A DNA stretch of 64,000 bases, taken from contig NZ_CP138214.1 in assembly GCF_034043515.1 (NCBI RefSeq), forward strand, positions 2,852,001-2,916,000. The letters are read 5' to 3'. Of the stretch, positions 46,701 to 55,419 are shown one piece after another. Both the position numbers and the translations under genes were made by a program. The notes under the pieces were generated by a model, which was given only the letters and a program-made list of their open reading frames with translations, was not told the origin of the DNA and searched no databases. Origin of the DNA: Pseudomonas sp. MUP55 (GTDB taxonomy: Bacteria; Pseudomonadota; Gammaproteobacteria; Pseudomonadales; Pseudomonadaceae). Position 1 is the stretch's first letter, and every line of letters begins with the position of its first letter.

Positions 46701-48763
46701 ATGCCGAATTCAAAAGAGTTTTCACCTACCTTCTTGAGAATAGCGGTTCAGGATTGATTACAGGTTTGCTGGCTTCAATTGCAGTCGCGTTTCCAAAAAA
46801 GGTGGGGAGCGAAGCACTTCCAATTATTAGGTGTGAGCATTTCTACGGCCTTGAAATCAACAGGATTGTCAAAGAACGTACTCCAATGGGGTATCCACGA
46901 GTTCCCTTCGGTCGAGAACTCCTCGCGGAAGCCTATATTGATGAGCGCAATAGGTCTAATGCGCGTCCTTGGAGAACCCGTTCACTAGAGGATCTGCTAT
47001 TACAAATTCAGCTTGATCCCGAGCTTCAGCCCCACGCACTTGCTATTCTCGATAAATTCAAAAACCTCTCACCCGAAGAATCTGAGAGTATCCAGTACAT
47101 GTTGCATCGTACAGATACAAGAGATATGACGGTAGTGCCAACACAGGAGAAGAATATATTCGAGCTTAGAGTGGCGAAGCCGCTTCCAACCGAGCTGGAG
47201 CAAAAAAGAGCTGCACACCACGCTCAACAAAGTTTCGATTACCGCATTTTCCGCTTGCACAGATGGTCTGATTCAGTCTTCAACAAGAATGCACTTAGTT
47301 CAGAACCGTACGAAACTTATCATCAAGCATTACAAGAGGCCATCGGACTGCTAGATGACGTTTCTAAGGGGGTGGTTCAGACAAAGCTTGGATTGATGGC
47401 TCTGGGTGCAGTCGTAACGACGGCGGCAATAGGGCTACGCGATCACTTGGACACGCTGTCTGATGAGGATCTTCAGTGGATCATCTACCGAATAGTGGAG
47501 GTTGTAAGGTTTGGGGCTAATGATTTCAATGGCTTTGCATCTACCGGCACGGGCGACCTGGGTGGTGAATCGGCTTGTGCTGTCATGATCCCAAAACTGT
47601 TTGAGGTCGTTCAGGAGGAGGACTTTGAAGAAGTTAAACATTTAATTGCAACTTGTCTGACCCATCCGAATGATTACGTCCGGCTAGCTGCCGCGAAGGG
47701 CGTGCGTCATTATCTGTGGGACATCGACAGGGACTTTGCATTGGTCTGCAGCACTTGGCTGATGCGGCTTTCGGAGATCGAGCAAGCTTGTTACGCACTG
47801 ATTAGGTCTGGAAGAGGAGGGGTGAAGGGGGAAGAAGCTGTAGCACTTATGGAGGGCTACAGGGCAGAACTGGTGTCTGCTGAATTTTCAGCTGACGCAA
47901 CGTTTTTTTTTAATAGTCAGCATGCTGGGGCGCTGCACTTGATATTGCTCATGCAACCGTTGGCAAGTGACAATGATCATGTTAAAGCTATCTTGAGCGG
48001 GATTGTAAACTATATCTGTGACGGTAGCGAAGATGACAGGGATTCTTGGGCTGGCCTGGAGGCCCAGGAAGCAATGCAGAAGTGCTTAGCGGAGCATGTA
48101 GTGGCTTCGGTACCTGCTAATTTCGAGCCTGTTCGTGATTGGGTGCTGCAAGGCTGCCGTAATGATCCACATTTCATGTATATGGTTAAGCTTTGCGCTG
48201 AAATCGAACTAGAGAAATCCATGTCTCTGGATGCTATCTGGGGCCTCTGGAGGCTGTTCGAACCAGAGATGCAGTACGCTGCAACTGCTGACCTTGGCCT
48301 ATTACCGCACTCCAAGCGGGAGAGCGTCTTAAAGTTCCTGAGGGGGATGCTATTTCTTGATTATCCTATCAGGGGCAAGCCTAATGAGGCAGAGCGTGCA
48401 CGCATGACGCATGGGGCTCGTTACCTGATCGATTTCACGAAACAGTTTGTCATGAATTCGAGTGTTTTTGAGTCACTCACTACACATATGTATTACTATC
48501 CTGATCATTTCCTACGTCAGGGCATTCATACAGTGGCTGAAGCTCTACGCCGGGATCCAGATCTGGCCTCCAAAGAAGTTGGTGCATATTATTATCTGGA
48601 GATGGCTATTGCGCGGTTTTTAAACGTGGATGAGCGCGGGGAGTTAAGTAGGGCGCAGCACAAAGATTGCCTCACCATTTTGGATTGCACCGTGAAAAAA
48701 GGTTCTGCCCGGGCCTATTTCCTACGGGAAAATTTGGTCAGCTCGCGACGCATCTCCAAATAA
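43706..48763 (+). CDS. Giant nuclease-STAND NTPase (Avs-like, putative phage sensor)
   Basis: 1685 residues from ATG 43706 with ribosome site taaggga. N-terminal domain, about 10-130: FENKVQAIF, NTDDFVMEA (Asp63/64) and LFGQVKHE (Gln82, Lys84), the D-QxK layout of Cap4/DUF4297-type endonucleases. The P-loop domain has Walker A VSGDRGAGKSALVK (318-327), Walker-B-like KVLVIESIERIL and sensor IATGRSYG. A motif SPSHDVFEDWALDKF marks a winged-helix part near 575-590. The remaining 1000 residues look like helical repeats without known catalytic motifs. This architecture matches Avs-type STAND systems, where phage protein binding to the repeats activates the nuclease. Exact Avs class is not determined. 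Confidence 0.7.
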   Translation: MVSSTKEQSNPFSTGGGGVVFENKVQAIFTLALLADAPIPGLPHAARATSIKLQAKYEGVNTDDFVMEAVDRAGSTCRLFGQVKHEIKIGSSEDSTFSEVMTSAWKDFSGGNFNPKTDAIALVVGVLPKNDVNNTLPVLEWARYSSDAAEFIRKSQTKGFTSDAKKNRLQMFRDQLNSANDGVALSDHELWSFLKVFYVLSYDVDAKASVVSTFVNALISCYTDQPSHAVMARIVEHVQSFNHNGGTITRENLGELGEIFKPAVSAKLAQDILKLSEQGEYIYEGIRDSIQNVHVNRDVEMTNLEQLFLEDGIILVSGDRGAGKSALVKHFLSQRLKDCVPFYLRAEDLDKPSLGQVFSSIGLESTIGQIAGHLALIKNKVLVIESIERILELKDPTAFQQLLRFIQKSGGWTFIATGRSYGMQQLNFTHLQPADIKFQTVSIGGFTIEQLAHLCVELPALGPLIKNPSLSAIMRVPFFVDLAVRALANNQTFTDTDTESEFRSRIWESVIARSDRRGDGMPDRRERTFVEISKKRAKSMVFGVPARDFDAGAVEQLEADDLILRVQNSYVSPSHDVFEDWALDKFIDQEYEDHADSAFEFLNAIGSEPAINRGFRLWLLRRLREDATVVELVEQILSSESIPDYWKDETLAAVLHSDTPRELLNSIQLLIVKNDFALFEKLLFILRTTCQRPWEGLKGLLPSEALEQFPNTLILTPFGRGWSACFEFAYNHRQSLHAEILRNVFEALSVWGDSYHLDGWADEALREAALLALHIIDVNKDSYSRDEMRSKLILIVLRLAHVVREELAALFERDVFIVKSANRPRYVRSLTQLVLNRESAGVLCQHMPDTVIRLARHEWFKVEDDHYYAYRRNDSFGLENVDLSPGSSGLKGPFHALLTYHSDKAISFILELCNWCTGALVEAESPHPKAAPEWSDLYDESKLAQVTLRLNNGSDIVQWVSPQLWKAYRGLSVVPGMLHCALMALENWFIRQAQSEGNDAEFKRVFTYLLENSGSGLITGLLASIAVAFPKKVGSEALPIIRCEHFYGLEINRIVKERTPMGYPRVPFGRELLAEAYIDERNRSNARPWRTRSLEDLLLQIQLDPELQPHALAILDKFKNLSPEESESIQYMLHRTDTRDMTVVPTQEKNIFELRVAKPLPTELEQKRAAHHAQQSFDYRIFRLHRWSDSVFNKNALSSEPYETYHQALQEAIGLLDDVSKGVVQTKLGLMALGAVVTTAAIGLRDHLDTLSDEDLQWIIYRIVEVVRFGANDFNGFASTGTGDLGGESACAVMIPKLFEVVQEEDFEEVKHLIATCLTHPNDYVRLAAAKGVRHYLWDIDRDFALVCSTWLMRLSEIEQACYALIRSGRGGVKGEEAVALMEGYRAELVSAEFSADATFFFNSQHAGALHLILLMQPLASDNDHVKAILSGIVNYICDGSEDDRDSWAGLEAQEAMQKCLAEHVVASVPANFEPVRDWVLQGCRNDPHFMYMVKLCAEIELEKSMSLDAIWGLWRLFEPEMQYAATADLGLLPHSKRESVLKFLRGMLFLDYPIRGKPNEAERARMTHGARYLIDFTKQFVMNSSVFESLTTHMYYYPDHFLRQGIHTVAEALRRDPDLASKEVGAYYYLEMAIARFLNVDERGELSRAQHKDCLTILDCTVKKGSARAYFLRENLVSSRRISK

Positions 48764-49222
48764 ACTAGGTGTGACGACCCTAGGCTGTTCGGCCCAGGGC
48801 TTGTCATCCTGAATTGAAGGATCGTTGTTTGAATGGCTCAACCCTGGCTCCTTACACACCCGTCGCCGGAGGTTAACCGGAGCAGCCGGTAAGACTATCT
48901 CCCTTGAGCAATACTTCGATCCACGCTCTTCAGCTTCGAGTTTCACGACCAATCACCATGATCCGGCGCTTTTCTTGCTGGTATGCCTACGATGTTCCCA
49001 GAAGGAACAACCCTGAAAGCTTGGCGTACTCAGGATCCTGTTCGCGGCTACGGTCGAACCAATGGAGGGAGAGGTGAGAAAGAATGTCACTGTAGATGAG
49101 AGTTAATGTCTGTTGTGCGGTATTCATCGCAAGCCATTGCTTAACAATACTTCCCACAAAATGGCCAAAAGTAGCCGTGCATTTGAGTTTTGCCTCTACG
49201 GGGGGTGTTAGTAGCCGAAAAT
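48764..49222. other. Gap without recognisable gene
   Basis: 459 bp. Only short overlapping open frames without ribosome sites. Some fragments look coding-like in composition but match nothing I know. Possibly the scar of a lost gene. Confidence 0.4.
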
Positions 49223-49923
49223 CTAGACCTCGATCTCCGTTCGCAAATTCTTGATTAAGTCTTCGTCTGTTACGTCTGAATAGGCGAAATCACCAGCGAG
49301 AAAGAATTTGAGAAGCGGAATATATTCTATGTCTGTGCGTTTTATTAACTGTCGCAGTGACGCTTCTCCTTCAATTTCACCTTTAATCTCAATCCCCTCA
49401 GCATCACCAATCATTTCGAAAACCAAATAGTTGGGCCCCAGTTGATCCATGGTGTTATTTGCGGCGTTGGATCATATATCGCGCATTGGAGCACCGTCTG
49501 CCGAAACACTCGGTGCGTTAGTTCGACAAAGAGGAGAGTTGTATCGACTGCTAACTCAGCCTGTTCTCGTGTCGGATTGACAAAGTCATGCTCAATCGTA
49601 TTTCGCAGTTTGTTGATTTTTTCTAAAATACGCGGAGCCACCAGACCGATCGTTCGGATTGCAGCTAACCTAGACGGGAAGGTGTTGCCACCGCGAAGCC
49701 CAAGCGTCTCGATGACCGCTTCAATTTGGCAGTCAATTGCTCTCTTTGCATTTGCAACTGCCTCACGGTAACCGCCGGAGGTCAACCTCGATAATGATGC
49801 CTCTGCTTCGCTCAAATAGTTGTGAGGGGTTACTTCGTAGGGAAATACGAAGTCGCGAAACGCACTGCGCTCATACTCCGTCAGCAAAGGGTGGAATTCA
49901 TTCAGGAAGCGTTGCAAATCCAT
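49223..49923 (-). pseudogene. HEPN-domain protein gene, probably frameshifted
   Basis: From ATG 49923 a 170-codon frame runs to a stop at 49411. It is helical and holds KINKLRNTIEHDFVNP (Arg107-X4-His112), the active-site motif of HEPN ribonucleases. A second frame continues from about 49450 to 49223 and reads sensibly (GPNYLVFEMIGDAEGIEIKG onward). Joining frames at the CCCC run 49436-49439 (one base short on the coding strand) gives NWGPNYLVFE with no break, for a protein of about 233 residues. So either a real frameshift, a sequencing error, or two overlapping genes. Confidence 0.6.
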
Positions 49924-50201
49924 GGTGTGCTACCTAAAGCTAGTTAATTTGCGCCTATGCGATGCACAGACGTATTGCGAATTTCAGTGCTCCCGCCTAC
50001 GCGAAATGGGCTCTTGCCTAGCCCTTTGGCTCTTTGAGTTGGCACTTCAAAAAGCTGCGCTGTGCCCTGGTGAGCAAACCGTATGAAACCGGGGGATCCT
50101 TTCATAGTAATGCATGATGGCTCATGGCTATATCGCGCGGGCGAGATTTTCGCTAACGTCAGTCCGATACGAAGGTGGGCACTATCAGAGGGAGTACGAC
50201 C

Positions 50202-51185
50202 GTGGAGCTGAGCAAGCTGGAACTCAAGGAATTGGTGCATCGGGTCGTCGTCGCCCAAGGAAATTCTTTCATCAAAGAGCTGCTACGCAACAGCGGCACC
50301 AAGATCGGAGTCACGAAGGAAGATTTCGCGAGCAACCTTGATTCTGCCATTGATGAAGAAGTTATCACCCAGGGGACGCTGGAAGCCTGGCTTGCAGAGG
50401 TAGAAGGCTGGGGCGATCAGCACCTCTACTTATTCCAACCTCCAGAGATCGATGCTGCCGCGCTTGCCAATGGCATAGCCGCCAGTCCGCATGCTGGCGT
50501 TCTGGGCTCTAGCGCTAGCCTTGATTTTCCCGATGGGCTTGAGCTCAAGCATATCGGTCTCGGAGATGTCGGATTATCGATGGAGTGGCACCAGAGCAAA
50601 GAAGGATGGAATCGCTGGAAGCCGAAGGATTTTATCGTGGAGGAGGAGCTCGAGCGGTTTCGGTTTGATGCCTATCGTCAACGCTTCGATCGTAGTGTTG
50701 TTCGATACGAATGGCGTTTCGGTGATGGTTATTGCGCGATCTTGATTCACCGAAACCCAGAGATTGACCACTATGCAGTTCTCGCCGATATCCATGCTGC
50801 ATTAGTGGCCATCGGTTGCCCCAATGTTCCTTTCGCAAAGATAACGCTCAGCCAAGCGGTGAAGGTGGCCGCCAGGGATGATAGGGGCGTGCATTCGACC
50901 CGGTTCGAGCTCGACAGCGGCTATGTGGAGATGGCGTCAACTCTGGCTGAAGGAGGAATTGAATCCGTGGAAGCAGTTCGGGGCGTACTCCGTGCAGTGG
51001 ATGCCAGCCAATTCGATAGAGCACAGGGCATGCTTCATTTTGTGGCTGAGGAACACGGGACGAGTCGTCGCATTGCAGTCCAAGTTTATGGTAATGAAGG
51101 GAGACTCAGGATTTGGGCACAATGCAAGCGGGAGGATGTATTCAAAATTGTTGAGCTTCTCTGGGGGTACAACAACGAAGCATGA
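50202..51185 (+). CDS. Unknown protein, first gene of a two-gene module
   Basis: 327 residues from GTG 50202, preceded by agagggag at good spacing; an upstream GTG (50175) has a poorer site. The N-terminal 75 residues look helical (ELKELVHRVVVAQGNSFIKE, then TKEDFASNLDSAIDEE). The rest is mixed with several strands, e.g. SVVRYEWRFGDGYCAILIHR. No catalytic motif, signal or membrane segment is recognised. The stop overlaps the ATG of the hydrolase gene by 4 bp, so the products are made together and probably act together. Base composition is that of the accessory region. Confidence 0.65.
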   Translation: MELSKLELKELVHRVVVAQGNSFIKELLRNSGTKIGVTKEDFASNLDSAIDEEVITQGTLEAWLAEVEGWGDQHLYLFQPPEIDAAALANGIAASPHAGVLGSSASLDFPDGLELKHIGLGDVGLSMEWHQSKEGWNRWKPKDFIVEEELERFRFDAYRQRFDRSVVRYEWRFGDGYCAILIHRNPEIDHYAVLADIHAALVAIGCPNVPFAKITLSQAVKVAARDDRGVHSTRFELDSGYVEMASTLAEGGIESVEAVRGVLRAVDASQFDRAQGMLHFVAEEHGTSRRIAVQVYGNEGRLRIWAQCKREDVFKIVELLWGYNNEA

Positions 51186-52282
51186 ACACTTCAGAATCGC
51201 AGGCGAGTCGCTGGAGAGCGGAAATTAGTCGGCGCCTAGAGCTAGGTGACGGCCTGGAATTCACACTCGCGCATTTCGCGCAGGCGGTCGGTGTGCAGGC
51301 GAGCGACCAAGCACTACATGCCTTTATCGAAGAACTGGTGGCATCAGCTGCAGCACGAAGAATCGAGACCTATCGATGCCCGCTTTGCCCTTACGTGTTT
51401 GCGCCCGGCACAGCTAAAACGATCACGATGTGCCCGAATTGCCACGCTGATTATCAGCAGGAAGGCGAGGAGGTCATCGTTGAGTATTTCTATCGCCTCG
51501 TGGGTGAAACCAGCCGCGATATAAGGTGGGTCATTGTCATCCATGGCATGAACAGTCGCGCTCCCTGGCAGGAAGAGTTCAGTTGGCAGATCGCCAATCG
51601 ACTTCGCTACTCAGCCCCAGTGCTCATATATAAATATGGCTGGGCGACAGTAGACGTCCTGATAAAGCCACTCCATCGAAGGCTAGCAAGGCAGCTAGGT
51701 GAGAGAATCAGGATTGCGATCAATCAGGCGATGGATAGCCAACGCCCCTCAAGCCCCGACATCATTGCTCATAGCTTCGGCACCCGTCTCTTCTCGCTCA
51801 TCCTGGAGGATCCTAAATTCATCGATCTTAAGTTCGGGCGCGTCATTACTGCCGGCAGCATCGTACGTCCCGATTTTGATTGGGAGCGCCCTATCGCAGA
51901 AGGTCGGGTGGAAGCCGTCTTAAATCACGTCGGAGCGAAGGACACGGCCGTACCGTTTTCGCAATACACCATTCCGGGGGCGGGCCCCGGCGGAACAGTA
52001 GGCTATGCCTCGAGGAGTGCTCTCAATGTTCGTAACAAGAATTTCGGCCACTCGGATTTCTTTGTGCCTGAAAATTTACGCGGACTGATTTCAAATGATG
52101 GTTTGTGGCATAGCTTCCTAACTCATCCGCTGGCTCATTTCAGGCCTGAAGGGGTCTTTGAACTCAATGTTAAATGGAAGCCTGCATGGTGGCCGGTGCG
52201 AGCATTTATGCGAACACTGCTCTATATCGTCTTCTGCATTTTTGGGCCATTGTCGTGGCTGCGTCGCAAGATCGACCCATAA
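51182..52282 (+). CDS. Zinc-ribbon alpha/beta hydrolase with C-terminal membrane helix
   Basis: 366 residues, start overlapping the previous stop. A four-Cys zinc ribbon lies at 66-87 (YRCPLCPY and TMCPNCHAD). Then an alpha/beta hydrolase: WVIVIHGMNSRAPW (oxyanion 121-125), nucleophile DIIAHSFGTRL (Ser198), candidate Asp254 in GAKDTAV and His290 in FGHSDFF. The end (about 338-360, FMRTLLYIVFCIFGPLSWL) is a likely membrane helix followed by a basic tail. A lipase or esterase acting at the membrane is plausible. In a defence setting such an enzyme could damage the membrane upon activation; this is inference. Confidence 0.7.
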   Translation: MNTSESQASRWRAEISRRLELGDGLEFTLAHFAQAVGVQASDQALHAFIEELVASAAARRIETYRCPLCPYVFAPGTAKTITMCPNCHADYQQEGEEVIVEYFYRLVGETSRDIRWVIVIHGMNSRAPWQEEFSWQIANRLRYSAPVLIYKYGWATVDVLIKPLHRRLARQLGERIRIAINQAMDSQRPSSPDIIAHSFGTRLFSLILEDPKFIDLKFGRVITAGSIVRPDFDWERPIAEGRVEAVLNHVGAKDTAVPFSQYTIPGAGPGGTVGYASRSALNVRNKNFGHSDFFVPENLRGLISNDGLWHSFLTHPLAHFRPEGVFELNVKWKPAWWPVRAFMRTLLYIVFCIFGPLSWLRRKIDP

Positions 52283-52615
52283 ATCAAATGTAGTTTCGTC
52301 ACGCGTTTCAGGCTTTTTGAGTCGCACCGGGGTTCGTAGACACCTCCCTGCCATAGATGGACTGCCCCAGCGCAGTAGACATCTCCAGCTAATACAGGCT
52401 CGCCACCGACGGGCATGCGCGAAGGTACCGATACCGAGTTGGCCCGGTGTTACTTCGCACTGCTGCTCATCGGTCTTTGGATTAGCAAATGTCGTGTACA
52501 TAAGCTCAAAGCGTCCGGCGGTTAGGTTACATTGCTCAGGCCGGCATTATGCCACTGATGCTTTAGCCATCGTGGAACGCTGAAAATAGGGACAGTCGTA
52601 GGGGATCGGATTCGC
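52283..52615. other. Gap with decayed sequence
   Basis: 333 bp. Leftward frames reading MYTTFANPKTDEQQCEV and, shifted, a GGEPVLAGDVYCAGAVHLWQ run suggest remains of a broken gene, but no full frame or ribosome site is present. Confidence 0.4.
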
Positions 52616-54928
52616 ATGCTCGAGAAAATCGTCTGTATCGATAACATCGGTGTCATCAAAAAGGGGATCACAAAGCCTATAGATCTGGAAAAAGTCAGCC
52701 TTATTTACGCTGATAACGCCCGTGGAAAGTCGACACTGTCATCGATCCTGCTGGCGTGTTCTACCTTCGACGCTCAGGATCTGATCGACCGCAAAACAAT
52801 TGGCGCACTGACCTCACAGAAAGTCCATTTCCGATTCCGTCCCGGGGCCGGATCACCTCCCTTCAGCACTGAATTCGATGGTGCCTCCTGGAAGGGGCAG
52901 CAACCGAACCTTCACGTGTTCAACCAGGCTTTCGTAGATCGCAATGTATACGCAACTGCTGGTGTTCTTCCCGAGCAACGGGAGGCGCTACTCAATCTGG
53001 CCCTTGGCGACGCGGCTGTAGCCCAACGGACGAAATTCGACACCGAGTCCGCGACAGTGCGGGACTGTACCGCGAAGGTCGCCGCCGCCGAGGGGGCATT
53101 GCAGGGGTATAGAGGTAATTTGTCGGTCAGCCAATTTACCAAGCTCAAGCCAATTAAAGATGTCGACGCCCAGATTGTTGAGACCGACAGGCAACTGAAC
53201 GAAGCTCGGGCATCCCAACAGATAATGAGCCGTCCAGCTTTCAAGATGGTGGATATACCAGCGTTTAATTTCGAAGGTCTGCCCAGCCTTCTGGAAGGCT
53301 CCTTCGAGAGTATTTCAGTCAACGCAGAACAAACAGCAAAAGCCCATTTTGCCAAACACAAAGGGCCAGCAACCGAGCGATGGGTTGCCGAGGGGCTCCA
53401 GCACCTTCCAGAAGATGAATGTCCGTTTTGCGGCCAGGAAACGAATGAGCTGAGTTTGCTCAAGGCTTACAAATTGTACTTCGACGGCTCCTACTCCGAA
53501 TACCAGCGCCGCATTACCGCGCTTCGTCAGACTGTGCTGCAGAGGCTGGGTGATAAGAAGCTTGGAGGGTGGAGTGCTGCCAACGAATATAATCAGGGCC
53601 TTCGAAGCGTGTGGGCCGAAAGCCTGGGAGTCGCCGATATTCCTGTTCTCGACAATGTGGCTGCTTGGCAAGTGCTCGGCCAGGTTGAGGCAGACTTGCT
53701 TGCAATAGTCAGTCAAAAGGAAGGCGATCCGCTAACTGCACTCGATTCCGCGCCGTTCCTGAAAGTGGTAGAGCGGTTGAATGAACTTGCCCAGATTGCA
53801 ACTGACTTCAACCAGCAAATCGTCAAGCTCAATGATGTGATTGCTGAATACAAGGCGAAGCTGGCTAAACCCGATATTTCGGGACTTGAGGCATCTCGAT
53901 CCTCGCTCATGCTCGGCAAGACAAGGTTTGATGCTCCGGTTGTAGCTCTCGTTGCAGAGCTGGCCACTGCAAAGACGAAGCTGAAATCCGCAGAGGCCGC
54001 AAGAGATACTGCTCGTACTGAGCTAGACAGGTTGATGGGGCAAACGCTGAAGGATTTTCAAATATCCATTAACAATTGGCTCCGTAAATTCGCGGCCCCT
54101 TTCGAGATCCAGGCCTTGGCCCCCACCTATAGAGGTGGGGGCTTGCGCTCTGAATATGCGCTGAAGGTGAGAGGCGCCACTGTCATCGTTGGCCCCGGCG
54201 TAGGAGGGGACTTGTCATTCCATTCGGCTTTGAGCGAAGGGGACAAAAGGACGTTGGCGTTTGCTTTCTTCCTTGCCCGACTGTTCGCCGACGCCAATCG
54301 ATCCGATGCTACGGTAGTACTTGACGACGTTTTCACCAGCTTGGATAAGCATCGCCGTCATAACACGGTTGAGGCAGTGCTACAGATGGTCTGCCAATGC
54401 TCACAGGTCATCGCTTTGGGCCACGATGCCCACTTTCTACGTGAGGTCAAACGGCGTGTAGCGCGTAAAAAGCTTGGAAAGATAGAAGAGCTTTCCCTTC
54501 ATCGGGATGCGGATGATTACAGTCGACTGGATGATTTCGATCTAGATGACTATTGCTCCTCGGAATACTACAAGCATTACCAACTCGTTGAGCGATTCAT
54601 CGATGGAGATACTACCGTCAGCTTGCTCGAAGTGGCCAAAGCCTTGCGTTTACTGGTTGAGGGGCACCTGCATCGATGTTTTCCAAAAAAATTCACTGAA
54701 GGGCAGACGGTGGGCGACATGCTGGGCCAGGTCAAAGGGGCGGTCGCCCCAAATCCCCTGGCACTATTGCATCCGCTTCATGCTGAGCTGGTCAGCTTCA
54801 ACGAGTTCGCTGCGGCATTTCATCATGACACCTCCGGGGGATACACCAGGGTAGAAATCAACGCTGCGGAGCTGCTGCCATTTGCCAAAGGCGCGCTGGG
54901 ATTCATCCAGATGAGAAAATTCAGCTAA
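52616..54928 (+). CDS. AAA_13-family ATPase (PrrC/RloC-like)
   Basis: 770 residues from ATG 52616. Walker A ADNARGKSTL (32-41), the family motif HVFNQAFVDRNVYA (100-113), long coiled coils with a central CPFCGQE (Cys269, Cys272, a zinc-hook-like pair), ABC signature LSEGDKRTLAFAF (539-551), Walker B VVLDDVFTSLD (567-577) and H-loop LGHDAHFL. The C-terminal 150 residues contain LRLLVEGHLHRCFPKKF and may form the effector part. AAA_13 proteins include anticodon nucleases, but the PrrC Arg-Glu-His triad is not evident to me. It is single-gene by spacing. Confidence 0.75.
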   Translation: MLEKIVCIDNIGVIKKGITKPIDLEKVSLIYADNARGKSTLSSILLACSTFDAQDLIDRKTIGALTSQKVHFRFRPGAGSPPFSTEFDGASWKGQQPNLHVFNQAFVDRNVYATAGVLPEQREALLNLALGDAAVAQRTKFDTESATVRDCTAKVAAAEGALQGYRGNLSVSQFTKLKPIKDVDAQIVETDRQLNEARASQQIMSRPAFKMVDIPAFNFEGLPSLLEGSFESISVNAEQTAKAHFAKHKGPATERWVAEGLQHLPEDECPFCGQETNELSLLKAYKLYFDGSYSEYQRRITALRQTVLQRLGDKKLGGWSAANEYNQGLRSVWAESLGVADIPVLDNVAAWQVLGQVEADLLAIVSQKEGDPLTALDSAPFLKVVERLNELAQIATDFNQQIVKLNDVIAEYKAKLAKPDISGLEASRSSLMLGKTRFDAPVVALVAELATAKTKLKSAEAARDTARTELDRLMGQTLKDFQISINNWLRKFAAPFEIQALAPTYRGGGLRSEYALKVRGATVIVGPGVGGDLSFHSALSEGDKRTLAFAFFLARLFADANRSDATVVLDDVFTSLDKHRRHNTVEAVLQMVCQCSQVIALGHDAHFLREVKRRVARKKLGKIEELSLHRDADDYSRLDDFDLDDYCSSEYYKHYQLVERFIDGDTTVSLLEVAKALRLLVEGHLHRCFPKKFTEGQTVGDMLGQVKGAVAPNPLALLHPLHAELVSFNEFAAAFHHDTSGGYTRVEINAAELLPFAKGALGFIQMRKFS

Positions 54929-55419
54929 TTGGAGTTTCTAAAGTTCTCTTCTGCGGCGAGCCCGAGAATTTGTTTCTTACTTGGGCCACCGTAATGGTGT
55001 TTCCTAATACCAGGACAACCATTGAGTCCGGCTTTGCTAAAATCTACGATCCTAGCAATCACCCTCGATGCCGTTGGTGCATAAACCCATCCGAACGGGC
55101 AATTGCTTGCCACCATGGGGCGCGGGGGGAGGGTTGCACCAGGGTGGGCAACAGAGGGCCAAAACAAGCTCGGCGCCAAGCGAGGGGACAGTGGAAGTTG
55201 TGGAGTCGGTTGCCTACATATTCACTCTGACCACCTAGTGCCCCCCGGAACACGAAGCAATTTGCCAAGGTGATTGGATGCATATCAAGGGCCCCGTGCT
55301 ACTGCTGTCGCGCGGCAGGCCGCCCTTTGGCGTACTATCCCCAGCACTTAGGGTTTGCCGGACACTGTAAGACAAGCGTCAAATTCAGTAGGAGCCATGG
55401 ATAGGATGAGCTTTTCGAC
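54929..55419. other. Gap without recognisable gene
   Basis: 491 bp. Leftward frame ending in the AAA_13 stop region has a sensible-looking stretch (IVDFSKAGLNGCPGIRKHHY) but a poor start and Pro/Arg-rich opening. I do not call a gene. A promoter for the next operon should be near 55350-55410. Confidence 0.4.

Noticed and set aside
48764..49222. Possible insertion-sequence remnant after the first giant NTPase
   Set aside because: No inverted ends, target duplication or transposase motif could be found.
54925..55179. 84-codon leftward frame next to the AAA_13 stop
   Set aside because: Poor start and no ribosome site; only a short part looks coding-like.
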